Below are positions 50,501 through 59,890 of a stretch of 64,000 bases of DNA, piece by piece (position 1 is the first letter of the stretch; each line of letters opens with the position of its first letter). The notes under the pieces are model-generated. The model did not search any database. It worked only from the letters and a program-made list of their open reading frames with translations, and was not told the origin of the DNA. The DNA lies in contig JAHWHY010000005.1 of NCBI GenBank assembly GCA_019323015.1, forward strand, positions 27,280-91,279. The letters run 5' to 3'. A program made the translations under genes and the position numbers. The stretch comes from Candidatus Woesearchaeota archaeon. Its GTDB lineage: Archaea > Nanobdellota > Nanobdellia > Woesearchaeales > ARS49.

Positions 50501-53449
50501 TTGGCAAATGTATTTAGAATATCTATTGACTCTAAAAAGAAGAATTCAGAGGCTAAGGTTTTAGAGAAAAAGCTGAAAAACTGGGGATATTCTGTTTCTA
50601 TTGATATAAGCAAGGTATACACTATTCAGCATGATTTTTCTGGTGAGCAGGTGCAAAAGATTGCAGATTCTCTCTATAACCCTATAGTTGAAACTATACG
50701 GATTAATGCTCCTTTTAGGAAGAGTTTTGATTGGGCCTTGGAGCTTGGTTTCCTTCCTGGAGTAACTGATAATGTTGCTAATACTGCTGCTGAGATTATT
50801 AATGATTTGTTTAAGATGAATCTTGGCAGGAATAAGGTCTTCACCTCTAAGGTTTTATTTATTACAGGAACTCTTACAAAAGATGCAGTTGAAACTATTG
50901 CTAAAGAGTTAATTAATATTTTGATTGAGCGTTTTCATGTTAAGTCTTATGACCAGTACTCTGCTGATAATGGCATGGATTATCTGGTGCCTACGGTTAA
51001 CTTGACTCAGAAACAGGCTGCTGTTGAAATTGATCTTAATGTAAGTGATGATGAATTGATTGATTTGGGGAAAAAAGGCATTCTTGATCCTGAAACTAAC
51101 ACGCGGCGCGGGCCTCTTGCTCTTGCATTGGATTATTTGCATGCTATTCAAGGGTATTTCAAGCAAGAAGGAAGAAATCCTACTGATATTGAATTGGAAT
51201 CTATTGCGCAGACTTGGTCAGAGCACTGCAAGCATACCTTGTTTGCTGCTCAGATGGATGATATAAAGGAGGGTATTTTTTCCAGGTATCTTAAGGCTGC
51301 TACTGAGGATATCAGGAAATCCTTGGGTTCAAGGGCTTTTTGCTTGTCTGTTTTCAAGGATAATTCCGGAGGAATTATTTTTGATGATGAGTATATGGTT
51401 ACTGACAAGGTTGAGACGCATAACAGTCCTTCTGCTCTTGACCCGTTTGGGGGCGCGATTACTGGCATTGTTGGTGTTAATAGGGATACTATTGGTTTTG
51501 GCATGGGTGCCCTGCCTATTGCTAATAAGTATGGTTATTGTTTTGGAAGGCCTGAGGACCGGTCTGTTCTTTATAGGGGAAGGAACAAGTCTAATCCTTC
51601 TTTGGCTCCGAGGAGAATCATGGATGGTGTTGTTTATGGTGTGAATGTCGGCGGTAATTGCTCTGGTATTCCTACTCCTGCTGGTTTTGTTTTTTTTGAT
51701 GATAATTACAAGGGCAAGCCTTTGGTTTTTGTTGGGACAGTTGGCTTGTTGCCTAGAAATCTTCCGAATAATCAGTTAAGCCAGGACAAGAAGGCCTTGC
51801 CTGGTGATAATGTTGTTGTTATTGGTGGCAGGGTTGGCAAGGATGGCATTCACGGTGCTACTTTTTCTTCAGAAGCTATGGATGAGGGAAGTCCTGCTAC
51901 TGCTGTTCAGATTGGTGATCCTATTACTCAGAAAAAGTTGTCAGATGCTGTTGTAAAAGAAGCCAGGGATAAGGGCGTGTATAACAGCATTACTGATAAT
52001 GGTGCTGGCGGCTTGTCTTGTTCTGTTGCTGAGATGGCTGAGGAGTGCGGTGGTTTTGTTGTTGATTTGGAAAAGGTTCCTTTGAAATATCCTGGTCTTC
52101 AGCCTTGGGAAATCTGGATTTCTGAGTCTCAGGAAAGGATGACTCTTGCTGTTCCTGATGACAAGCTTCAGGAGTTTAATGATTTGATGAAAGCGCGCGG
52201 TGTTGAGTCTGTTGTAATCGGCAGGTTTAATGATTCAAGCAGGGCAATTGTCAGGTTTAATGGAAAGGAAATTTTTAATCTTGATATGAATTTTCTGCAT
52301 CACTGCCTGCCGCCGAGAAAGCTTGTTACTAAGCCTTATCCTTACAATACTACTGAGCCTAATATTTTGGTTGAAAACCATCAGGATTTGTTTGAGAAGA
52401 TTCTTGGGAATCATAATAACTGCAGTTTTGAGTTTATCTCTAAGCAGTATGATCATGAGGTTCAGAATAATTCTGTTGTCAAGCCTCTGCAGGGCAAAGG
52501 GCGGGTTAATTCTCCTGTTTCTGTGATAAGGCCTCTCTGGCACACAAAAAAAGGTGTTGTTCTCTCTCAGAGTTTGTATCCACGATTGAGTGAGATTAAT
52601 GCTTATGACATGGCTGCTTGTGCTATTGATACTGCTGTCAGGAATGCTGTTGCTGCTGGCGGTAATATTAATCATCTTGCTTTATTGGATAATTTTTGTT
52701 GGTGTAGTTCTGATGAGCCTGAAAGATTGGCCCAATTAAAGGATGCTGCAAAAGCTTGCTATGATTATGCTGTTGTTTATAAGACTCCTTTTATTTCTGG
52801 AAAGGACAGCATGTTTAATGATTTTAAGGGTTTTGATGAAAAGGACAACCCGATTAAGATTTCTGTTTATCCCACTCTGCTTATTTCTTCTACTGGTGTT
52901 ATTGATGATGTGGATAAGACTGCTTCAATGGATTTCAAGATTCCTGGGGATTTTGTTTACATCATTGGAAAAACAAAGGATGAGTGCGGTGGCAGCGAGT
53001 TTTATCATGCTTTTGGTGAAATTGGTGCAAAATCTCCTAAGGTTGATGCAGAAAAGTCAAGGGAATTGTATGAAAAAATGTATGCACTGCATCAAAAAGG
53101 CCTGCTTAGCTCTTGCGCTGCTGTTGGCTGGGGTGGTTTCTTGATTACTTTGGCAAAAATGTCTGTTGCAGGTCTGCTTGGTGTCGAGGTGGACATAAAT
53201 AAAATTCCAAATGAAAGCCTGCCTACTGAAAAAGTTTTTTACTCTGAGTCTCAGTCAAGGTTCATTGCCACGGTTGACCCAAAAAATGCCAGAGAGTTTG
53301 AGAAACTGTTGTCTGGTTTTGTTTTTGCAAATATTGGCACTGTAAAGGATGATAAAGCATTTGTAGTCAAGAAGAATGGTGAGGCAATAATAAATTCTGA
53401 TGTCAGGAAATTAGAGGAGATTTACAAGAAGAGGTTTAAGGATTTTTAA
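50501..53449 (+). CDS. purL: FGAM synthase large subunit PurL (with PurS-like N-terminus)
   Basis: 982 residues from TTG 50501 (TTG 50468 is also in frame; GGTG favours the later one). The N-terminal 75 residues resemble PurS, including SLYNPIVETIRI. Then come ELGFLPGVTDN, the catalytic block TWSEHCKHTLFAA, ETHNSPSALDPFGGA and two AIRS-like halves. It ends before any glutaminase domain; that activity comes from the next gene. It converts FGAR to FGAM in the cytosol. Confidence 0.92.
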   Translation: MANVFRISIDSKKKNSEAKVLEKKLKNWGYSVSIDISKVYTIQHDFSGEQVQKIADSLYNPIVETIRINAPFRKSFDWALELGFLPGVTDNVANTAAEIINDLFKMNLGRNKVFTSKVLFITGTLTKDAVETIAKELINILIERFHVKSYDQYSADNGMDYLVPTVNLTQKQAAVEIDLNVSDDELIDLGKKGILDPETNTRRGPLALALDYLHAIQGYFKQEGRNPTDIELESIAQTWSEHCKHTLFAAQMDDIKEGIFSRYLKAATEDIRKSLGSRAFCLSVFKDNSGGIIFDDEYMVTDKVETHNSPSALDPFGGAITGIVGVNRDTIGFGMGALPIANKYGYCFGRPEDRSVLYRGRNKSNPSLAPRRIMDGVVYGVNVGGNCSGIPTPAGFVFFDDNYKGKPLVFVGTVGLLPRNLPNNQLSQDKKALPGDNVVVIGGRVGKDGIHGATFSSEAMDEGSPATAVQIGDPITQKKLSDAVVKEARDKGVYNSITDNGAGGLSCSVAEMAEECGGFVVDLEKVPLKYPGLQPWEIWISESQERMTLAVPDDKLQEFNDLMKARGVESVVIGRFNDSSRAIVRFNGKEIFNLDMNFLHHCLPPRKLVTKPYPYNTTEPNILVENHQDLFEKILGNHNNCSFEFISKQYDHEVQNNSVVKPLQGKGRVNSPVSVIRPLWHTKKGVVLSQSLYPRLSEINAYDMAACAIDTAVRNAVAAGGNINHLALLDNFCWCSSDEPERLAQLKDAAKACYDYAVVYKTPFISGKDSMFNDFKGFDEKDNPIKISVYPTLLISSTGVIDDVDKTASMDFKIPGDFVYIIGKTKDECGGSEFYHAFGEIGAKSPKVDAEKSRELYEKMYALHQKGLLSSCAAVGWGGFLITLAKMSVAGLLGVEVDINKIPNESLPTEKVFYSESQSRFIATVDPKNAREFEKLLSGFVFANIGTVKDDKAFVVKKNGEAIINSDVRKLEEIYKKRFKDF

Positions 53450-53450
53450 G

Positions 53451-55532
53451 ATGGTTAAGGTCTTGATAATGTCTGGATATGGTATTAATTGTGAAAGAGA
53501 GAGTGCTCATGCTTTTGAAAAGGCTGGTGCTGAGTGCGAGATTGTTCACATCAATGATTTGATTAGCAGGAAAAAGAAGATGGCTGATTTTGATATATTA
53601 ATGTTTCCTGGGGGCTTTTCTTATGGTGATGATACTGGTTCTGGCAATGCTTTTGCAAATAAAGTAAGGAATAATTTATGGAATGAATTGCTGGAGTTCA
53701 TAAAAGCAGGCAAGCTTATTCTTGGCGTATGCAATGGCTTTCAGGTCATGACTCATCTTGGCTTGTTTGCTCTTCCAGATGGAAATTATGGGGAGAGGAT
53801 TCATGCCTTGGAGGCTAATAATAGTAATCGTTATGAGTGTTTGTGGACTCATTTGAGGGAAAATAATTCTAATTGCGTGTTTACTAAGGGAATTACTCAG
53901 ACGCATATTCCTGTTGCTCATGGCGAGGGCAGGTTTTTTTGTGATAAAGATACTTTTGAGAAATTGAAAAATAATAATCAGGTTGTTTTTACTTATTGTG
54001 ATGAAAAAGGCGCGTCTGCTGATGGTATTTATCCTTTGAATCCAAATGGTTCTTTTATGGATGTTGCAGGTATTTGCGATAAGACTGGTAGAATTATGGG
54101 CATGATGCCTCATCCTGAGAGGGCTTTTTACTCTAATAGCGAGCCTGAGTTTCAGTTGAAAAAAGAGATTGCAAAAAGAGAGAACATGGAACTTCCTGAA
54201 GTTATTGATTCTAATTTCAGGATTTTCAAGAATGCTGTTGATTTTTTTAAGGAGAATAAAATGAATGTCTTAATCATTGGTTCTGGTGGTAGAGAGCACT
54301 CTCTTGCGTTGAAGGTTGCTGAAAGCAAGCTTTTGAATAAATTGTTTGCTATTCCAGGCAATCCTGGTATTGAAAAAGTGGCTGAATGCCATTTGCTTGA
54401 CATTATGGATAATCAGGCAATTGTTGATTTTGCTAAAGAAAAGAATATTGGTCTTGTTATTGTTGGTCCAGAAGCGCCTCTTGTTAATGGCTTGGCAGAT
54501 GAATTGGAAAATAATGGTATCAGGGTGTTTGGTCCTAATAAGGCTGCTGCGCAGTTTGAGGGTTCTAAGTCTTTTGCAAGGAATTTTATGAAGAAATATG
54601 GTTTGCCTAGTGTTGAGTTTAAGGAGTTTACAGATTTAAGCCATGCTGAAATATATATCAAAGAAAAAGGCGCCCCTGTTGTTGTTAAGGCAGATGGTCT
54701 TGCTGCTGGCAAGGGTGTTCTTGTTGCCAAGACAGTTGATGAAGCAGTTAATTTTGTTAAGGAGTGTCTTGAGAATAATAAGTTTGGTGAGGCTTCATCA
54801 AAAGTGATTATAGAGGATTGTCTTGTTGGTGAAGAGGCTTCTTATCTTGTGTTTATGGATTCTGTTACGTTTAAGCCCATGGTTTATTCGCAGGATCATA
54901 AGCCTGTTTTTGAGAATGATAAAGGCCCTAATACTGGCGGCATGGGTGCTTACTCTCCTGCCCCTATTTTAGATGGTTTAAAGACAGAGATAGAGGAAAA
55001 GATTATCAAGCCGTTTCTTTATGGAATAAAGCAAGAGCGTATTGAATACAAAGGAGTTTTGTATGTTGGTTTGATGAAAACAAAGGATGGTCTTAAGATT
55101 CTCGAGTTTAACTGCAGGTTTGGTGATCCAGAGACACAGGTTATTCTTCCTAGGCTAAAAACAGATATTCTCGAGGTGATGACTGCTGTTGTGAGCAAAA
55201 CACTCAGCAGCATGACTCTTGAATGGTCTCCTGAGCATTGTGTTTCTGTTGTTCTTGCTTCAGGCGGGTATCCTGGCTCTTATGAAAAAGGTAAATTAAT
55301 TACAGGCCTTGATAATATTACCGGTGCGCAGATAATTCATGCAGGAACAAGAAAAGAGGGAAATAATATTTTAACTAATGGTGGCAGGGTCTTGAATGTT
55401 GTCTGTCTTGGTAAGAATCTGCAGGAAGCTGTTGACAAGGCGTATTTAATAATAAAGGGCATTAATTTTGATGGTTTGTTTTTTAGGCGTGATATTGCTA
55501 AAAAAGAATTAGACCGTCAGGCGGAGAAATGA
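53451..55532 (+). CDS. purQD: PurQ-PurD fusion: FGAM synthase glutaminase + GAR synthetase
   Basis: 693 residues. Residues 1-265 are PurQ, a class I glutaminase with Cys94 in LGVCNGFQ, His221 and Glu223 in MPHPERAF. Residues 271-693 are PurD: IIGSGGREHSLA, VVGPEAPLVNGL, the ATP-grasp VVVKADGLAAGKGV and EFNCRFGDPETQ. No stop separates them. GGAG (54251-54254) precedes an in-frame ATG at 54261, so free PurD could also be made. It starts 1 nt after purL. Confidence 0.92.
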   Translation: MVKVLIMSGYGINCERESAHAFEKAGAECEIVHINDLISRKKKMADFDILMFPGGFSYGDDTGSGNAFANKVRNNLWNELLEFIKAGKLILGVCNGFQVMTHLGLFALPDGNYGERIHALEANNSNRYECLWTHLRENNSNCVFTKGITQTHIPVAHGEGRFFCDKDTFEKLKNNNQVVFTYCDEKGASADGIYPLNPNGSFMDVAGICDKTGRIMGMMPHPERAFYSNSEPEFQLKKEIAKRENMELPEVIDSNFRIFKNAVDFFKENKMNVLIIGSGGREHSLALKVAESKLLNKLFAIPGNPGIEKVAECHLLDIMDNQAIVDFAKEKNIGLVIVGPEAPLVNGLADELENNGIRVFGPNKAAAQFEGSKSFARNFMKKYGLPSVEFKEFTDLSHAEIYIKEKGAPVVVKADGLAAGKGVLVAKTVDEAVNFVKECLENNKFGEASSKVIIEDCLVGEEASYLVFMDSVTFKPMVYSQDHKPVFENDKGPNTGGMGAYSPAPILDGLKTEIEEKIIKPFLYGIKQERIEYKGVLYVGLMKTKDGLKILEFNCRFGDPETQVILPRLKTDILEVMTAVVSKTLSSMTLEWSPEHCVSVVLASGGYPGSYEKGKLITGLDNITGAQIIHAGTRKEGNNILTNGGRVLNVVCLGKNLQEAVDKAYLIIKGINFDGLFFRRDIAKKELDRQAEK

Positions 55533-55534
55533 AA

Positions 55535-57034
55535 ATGTCAAAAGAACAAGAATACAAAAAGATAATCAAGGAAAATCTGAACAATACTTTGGATTTTGGT
55601 TTTTTGCCAGAGCTTGGAAAACATAAGTCTGGTAAAGTAAGAGAGATTCATTTTACTTCTGACAAGATTGGAAGCAATATTATTATGGTTGCTAGTGATC
55701 GTGTTAGTGCGTTTGATCATGTTCTTGGCAGGAGTATTCCTTTCAAGGGAAAGGTTTTGAATCTGCTTAATCAGTGGGCTATGGAAAATACCAAGGATAT
55801 TGTTCCTAATGCCTCTGTTGACAGCCCGCACCCTAGCGTGATTGTCCAGAAGCTCTATAAGAATATCATGATTGAGTGTGTTGTGCGTGGTTATGTCTGG
55901 GGAAGCCTTGCTGGTGCTTATGAAAAAGGCAGGCGGAATTTCTGTGGCCTGGAGATGCCTAATGGTTTGTTGCGTTATCAAGAACTGGATTCTCCTTTGT
56001 TTACACCTACAACAAAGTCAGAGCATGATGAGCCTATGACTTTTGAGGATGTTGAACAGCAGTTAGGCAGAGAGCTTGCTGCTAAAGTTAGGGATGTCTC
56101 ATTGAAATTGTTCAAGAGGGGGGCAGAACTTGCTCAAAAGGCTGGTTTGATTTTTATTGATACAAAGTATGAGTTTGGTCTTGATGAGCAGGGCAGTCTT
56201 TTCTTGATTGATGAGTCTAATACCCCTGATTCCTCTAGGTATTGCTCTATTGAGGAGTACAAGAAATTTGATTTGATTAGGCAGGAGATGGTTACTAGCC
56301 AGTTCAAGAATGTTTCTGAGTTATTAAAGCATAAGCCTGAGTTAAAGATTAAGGAGATGTCTAAGCAGTTTATTCGTGATGTTTTGACTGAGAAAGGCTT
56401 TAGTTATGGTGGAACAGGAAAGATTCCTAAATTGACTGATGAAGATGTTGTTGAGGTTTCTTACAGGTATATTAATTTGTATGAGATGCTTACTGGAAAG
56501 ACTTTTGAGTTTCCTTCTGCGCATCCTAAGGTGGAGTTATTGAGTAAGCTGCAGCAGTCTGGTTTGATTATGGGAGGTCTTGCTGTTATTATGGCTGGTT
56601 CTGATAGTGACATGCCTCATATTGAGAAGATTCAGGCAGCTCTTGCTGATTTTAATGTTAAGTCACAGGTCAGGATTTGTTCTGCGCACAAGCAGCCTGG
56701 TCTTTGTGAGAGTATTGTGAAAAAATATAATACTTCTTTGGAGCCTGTTGTTTTTATTGCTGTTGCAGGCGGCACAGATGCTTTGTCTGGTGTTGCTTCT
56801 TTTCATAGCGTGTTTCCAGTGATTAGCTGTCCTCCTAAGGCAGAGGAATATCACTCTGGTATCAAGAATCCTCCTGGCAGCTCTAATTCTTTGATTTTAA
56901 GGCCGGTTAATGCTGCGCGTCATGCTGCCCAGATTTTAAGCTTTTATAATGAGAATATCAGGAAGATAATTCTTGATAAGAATAATGCAAAGATTAAAAA
57001 GCTGGAGATAGCTGATAAGAATACAGGTGGCTAA
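55535..57034 (+). CDS. purCE: PurC-PurE fusion: SAICAR synthetase + AIR carboxylase
   Basis: About 500 residues. The first 325 are PurC (GKVREIHF, SDRVSAFDHVL, TTKSEHDEPM, FIDTKYEFGL). From about residue 350 PurE follows with MAGSDSDMPHI and CSAHKQP. Lys in SAHK and the shape of the tail resemble class II AIR carboxylases, which use CO2 directly, and the domain order equals that of animal PAICS. An ATG at 55529 overlaps the previous stop, but GGAG spacing favours 55535. Confidence 0.9.
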   Translation: MSKEQEYKKIIKENLNNTLDFGFLPELGKHKSGKVREIHFTSDKIGSNIIMVASDRVSAFDHVLGRSIPFKGKVLNLLNQWAMENTKDIVPNASVDSPHPSVIVQKLYKNIMIECVVRGYVWGSLAGAYEKGRRNFCGLEMPNGLLRYQELDSPLFTPTTKSEHDEPMTFEDVEQQLGRELAAKVRDVSLKLFKRGAELAQKAGLIFIDTKYEFGLDEQGSLFLIDESNTPDSSRYCSIEEYKKFDLIRQEMVTSQFKNVSELLKHKPELKIKEMSKQFIRDVLTEKGFSYGGTGKIPKLTDEDVVEVSYRYINLYEMLTGKTFEFPSAHPKVELLSKLQQSGLIMGGLAVIMAGSDSDMPHIEKIQAALADFNVKSQVRICSAHKQPGLCESIVKKYNTSLEPVVFIAVAGGTDALSGVASFHSVFPVISCPPKAEEYHSGIKNPPGSSNSLILRPVNAARHAAQILSFYNENIRKIILDKNNAKIKKLEIADKNTGG

Positions 57035-57035
57035 A

Positions 57036-58166
57036 ATGGGTTTAGACTATTCGCAGGCAGGTGTTAACATCAAGCTTGGTGATGATGCTTCAAAGATATT
57101 GTATAATGCTGCTAAGAAAACATTTGAGAATCGCAAAGACAATATTGGCGAGATTATTGTTCCTTTTGATGATTTTTCTGGTGTGCGGGCAGTGCATATT
57201 GGCGGTTTGCCAGAAGAAAGTTTTATGTGTACTAGTTTTGATGGTGTTGGCACAAAGGTTGAGATTGCCCAGAGAATGAATAAGCATGATACTATTGCTT
57301 TTGATTTGTTTGCGATGGTTTGTGATGATGCTATTGTCCGTGGTGCAGAGCCTGTTTTAGTTGGGAGTGTATTGGATGTTAATTCTTTAGGAAGTGACAA
57401 AAATTCTAACCTGCCTCAGCTAAAAGAGCTGGCATTTGGGTATATTGCTGCTGCAAAAGCTGCTAATGTTGCTGTTGTTAATGGAGAGCTTGCAGAGCTT
57501 GGTAATGCTGTTGGCGGTTTTGGGAATTTTAAGTATAATTGGTGTGCTAGTGTTACTTGGTTTGCAAATAAAAACAAGCTTTTTACTGGTAAAGAGATTA
57601 AGGTTAATGATTCTATTGTTGTTTTAGAGGAAAAAGGCTTTAGGTCTAATGGTTTGTCTTTAGTAAGAAAGACTTTTGAGATGAAGCATGGTGATAATTG
57701 GCATAATGCTGAATTTAATGGAGAGAAGCTTGGTAGTCTTGTTCTTGTTCCCTCTACTATATATTCTAAGGCTGTTGTTCACATGCATGGTGGTTTTAAG
57801 ACACCAGGCTGCTGTGAGATTCATGGTGTTGCTCACATTACTGGGGGTGGATTGCCTGGCAAGCTTGGAAGGGTGCTTAAGCCTAATAAGCTGGGTGCTG
57901 AATTAAATGATTTGTTTGAGCCTGGTAAGGCAATGCAGTACTGTCAGGAGCTTGGTAAAATAGATGATAAAGAGGCTTACAAGACCTGGAACATGGGCCA
58001 GGGCCTTGCTATTATAACTCCAGAGCCTGATAAGGTTATTGAAGAAGCAAAGAAATTCGGAATTAATGCAAAAATAGCAGGAAAGATAATTCAAGAGCAT
58101 AAGATTAATATCAAGAGCAAAGGCGTGTTTAATAGGGATCAGGAATTGGTTTTTGATATAGAATGA
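57036..58166 (+). CDS. purM: phosphoribosylformylglycinamidine cyclo-ligase (AIR synthetase)
   Basis: 376 residues. CTSFDGVGTKVEIAQRMNKHDTIA, the LVGSVLDVN segment and the C-terminal AHITGGGLPGKLGRVL are PurM hallmarks. It closes FGAM to AIR with ATP. AGGTGG lies 5 nt before the ATG at 57036, which sits just after the purCE stop. It is the last gene of the plus-strand purine operon. Confidence 0.93.
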   Translation: MGLDYSQAGVNIKLGDDASKILYNAAKKTFENRKDNIGEIIVPFDDFSGVRAVHIGGLPEESFMCTSFDGVGTKVEIAQRMNKHDTIAFDLFAMVCDDAIVRGAEPVLVGSVLDVNSLGSDKNSNLPQLKELAFGYIAAAKAANVAVVNGELAELGNAVGGFGNFKYNWCASVTWFANKNKLFTGKEIKVNDSIVVLEEKGFRSNGLSLVRKTFEMKHGDNWHNAEFNGEKLGSLVLVPSTIYSKAVVHMHGGFKTPGCCEIHGVAHITGGGLPGKLGRVLKPNKLGAELNDLFEPGKAMQYCQELGKIDDKEAYKTWNMGQGLAIITPEPDKVIEEAKKFGINAKIAGKIIQEHKINIKSKGVFNRDQELVFDIE

Positions 58167-58198
58167 TTTAAATATAAGCTATTCCTAAATAAAAATTA

Positions 58199-59107
58199 AT
58201 GAAAAAGAGGTTTTTATTAGGCATATTAGTTTTATTTTGTTTGCTTCTTCCTATTGTGTTTGCAAACACGGTGGAACTGGGCACTTATGTTATCAATGTT
58301 GACAGCTATAATTTTGTTGATGGAACTTATGCTTTGGATTTTTGGCTGACTTTAAAGTGTGATTATGATTGCAGTTTTGATGAGTTTTATATTGTTAACA
58401 GTATCGATACCCGTTCAGAGCTGGCGTATCATGACGGCCAAGTCAAATCTTATTTAACTCATGCAAAGCTTTCTGCACCTGTTGACTTAAGGGAATATCC
58501 TTTTGACAAGCAGCAGATGTTTATGATTATTGAGCATAAGCAATTGCCTGCAAGCGAGCTGAAAATCGTGCCTTTGCTGGAGTTTACAGCTGTTGATGAG
58601 CGCGTTCAGATTCCTGGTTGGAGAATTGGGGATTGGCACACAAAAGTCTATGATCATTGGTATTCTGGCTGGGATGATTACTGGCAGGCATATTATTTTT
58701 CAGTTGAGCTTGCCCGCCCGGCAATAGATGGAATAATAGAATCTTTTCTTCCTATTCTGTTTCTTGCATTGATAATCTTATTTACGTATTTGTTAGGAAC
58801 TGATCGTCTTGAGCTTCGTTTGGGTATTGTTGGTTCTGTTTTTGTTGCTCTTGTTGTTTTGCACTTGGCTATGACGAGCCAGTTGCCTTCTGTTGGTCAC
58901 ATGACGCTGTTGGATAAGTTTGTTATGCTTACTTATTTTGTTGCTTTGTGTTCTTTTTTTATTAACACATATCTGCTTCATTTAAGGCATATAAAGAAAA
59001 ATGTGTGGCTAAAGAAGCTTAATGACTGGACACGATATGGCTTGCCAATTATCTTTATTCTTTGTTATGTGGCTTTGTTTTATTTCTTCTTTAAGTCACT
59101 TGTTTAA
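58199..59107 (+). CDS. pentameric ligand-gated ion channel homologue (Cys-loop superfamily)
   Basis: 302 residues. A signal peptide (about 1-22) leads to a beta-sandwich extracellular domain with the family signature DLREYPFDKQQM (96-107). Four membrane helices follow (about 176-198, 207-226, 238-260, 278-300) with no large M3-M4 loop. The M2-M3 linker QLPSVGHMTLLDKF aligns with that of bacterial GLIC-type channels. It has the full plan of a prokaryotic pLGIC. The ligand and ion selectivity are unknown. Confidence 0.8.
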   Translation: MKKRFLLGILVLFCLLLPIVFANTVELGTYVINVDSYNFVDGTYALDFWLTLKCDYDCSFDEFYIVNSIDTRSELAYHDGQVKSYLTHAKLSAPVDLREYPFDKQQMFMIIEHKQLPASELKIVPLLEFTAVDERVQIPGWRIGDWHTKVYDHWYSGWDDYWQAYYFSVELARPAIDGIIESFLPILFLALIILFTYLLGTDRLELRLGIVGSVFVALVVLHLAMTSQLPSVGHMTLLDKFVMLTYFVALCSFFINTYLLHLRHIKKNVWLKKLNDWTRYGLPIIFILCYVALFYFFFKSLV

Positions 59108-59110
59108 GAA

Positions 59111-59551
59111 TTATTTCTTTCCAAAATAAAACACTTTGTCTACTGCAACATCCTCAGAAGTAAATCCTCCTTGTTTTGGGTGTTGTTTTGGTTCCTGTTT
59201 TTTTGCAAAAGTTGCTTGCGTCTCTTGTTTTGGTTGCTGTTGTTGTGCTGATGCAGGTTTTGCTTGTTTTAACTGCTCTACTGCTTCTTGTAGTGCTACC
59301 ACGGTCTCTTTTAATGCTTGCACTTCTTGAGCTATCTGCCTGTTTTGTCTCTCTAGCATTATTTGATATTGTCTGTCAAAAGAGCTTCTTTCTTCTGGTT
59401 TTTTTTCTGAGCGTGATATTACGTCTCCTACTGCTTCATCCCGTACCATGTTTCCTGCTTTCTGAAACGCTTCCTTTGTGCTGTCTGCCATTCCATGTTT
59501 CTTGAGTTCTTTACTAAGTTCATTCATTTTTTTGAGTTTCTCTACATCCAT
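59111..59551 (-). CDS. coiled-coil/Gln-rich protein of unknown function
   Basis: 146 residues. The first 60 are charged and helical, the middle (QIMLERQNRQIAQEVQALKETVVAL) is a coiled coil, and the tail is Gln/Pro/Lys-rich, ending VDKVFYFGKK. No family is recognised. It lies downstream of the B-box-like gene on the same strand. Confidence 0.6.
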   Translation of the reverse strand: MDVEKLKKMNELSKELKKHGMADSTKEAFQKAGNMVRDEAVGDVISRSEKKPEERSSFDRQYQIMLERQNRQIAQEVQALKETVVALQEAVEQLKQAKPASAQQQQPKQETQATFAKKQEPKQHPKQGGFTSEDVAVDKVFYFGKK

Positions 59552-59566
59552 TTTTTCACCAGCCGT

Positions 59567-59845
59567 TTATTGTTCTAGAATTAGATATCCTTCTTCATCT
59601 ACAGAGAATACCTTTTTTTGTTGTGTTGGTTTTTCTTCTATTACAGGCTGAGCCCTTGCTCCTGGAGCTTTTTTTGGTTTTTCTGGTTTAGGAATCTTGG
59701 CTCTTTTTACAGTAGAAAGCCGCATTGCACATTTATCGCAATAAAGCTTGCCGCCCTCTTTTTTGCCTATGCAGTATGGGCAAAGTTGTTTGCCGCACCA
59801 ATTGCAAGCCCCAACAGTCTGGCGCCTGTGTTTTGTACATCTCAT
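59567..59845 (-). CDS. B-box-type zinc finger protein
   Basis: 92 residues. CTKHRRQTVGACNWCGKQLC and YCDKC supply a B-box-like Cys/His ladder (C-x2-H, C-x2-C, C-x2-C, C-x2-C) in the first 40 residues. A Lys/Pro-rich linker and an acidic tail (VFSVDEEGYLILEQ) follow. The start at 59845 is chosen because the longer frame would enter the tRNA-Gly gene. Such proteins often bind proteins or membranes; the role is unknown. Confidence 0.65.
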   Translation of the reverse strand: MRCTKHRRQTVGACNWCGKQLCPYCIGKKEGGKLYCDKCAMRLSTVKRAKIPKPEKPKKAPGARAQPVIEEKPTQQKKVFSVDEEGYLILEQ

Positions 59846-59890
59846 TTTCCCTTGTGTTTTCTTAATTACAGCTAATATATAAACGTTGCT

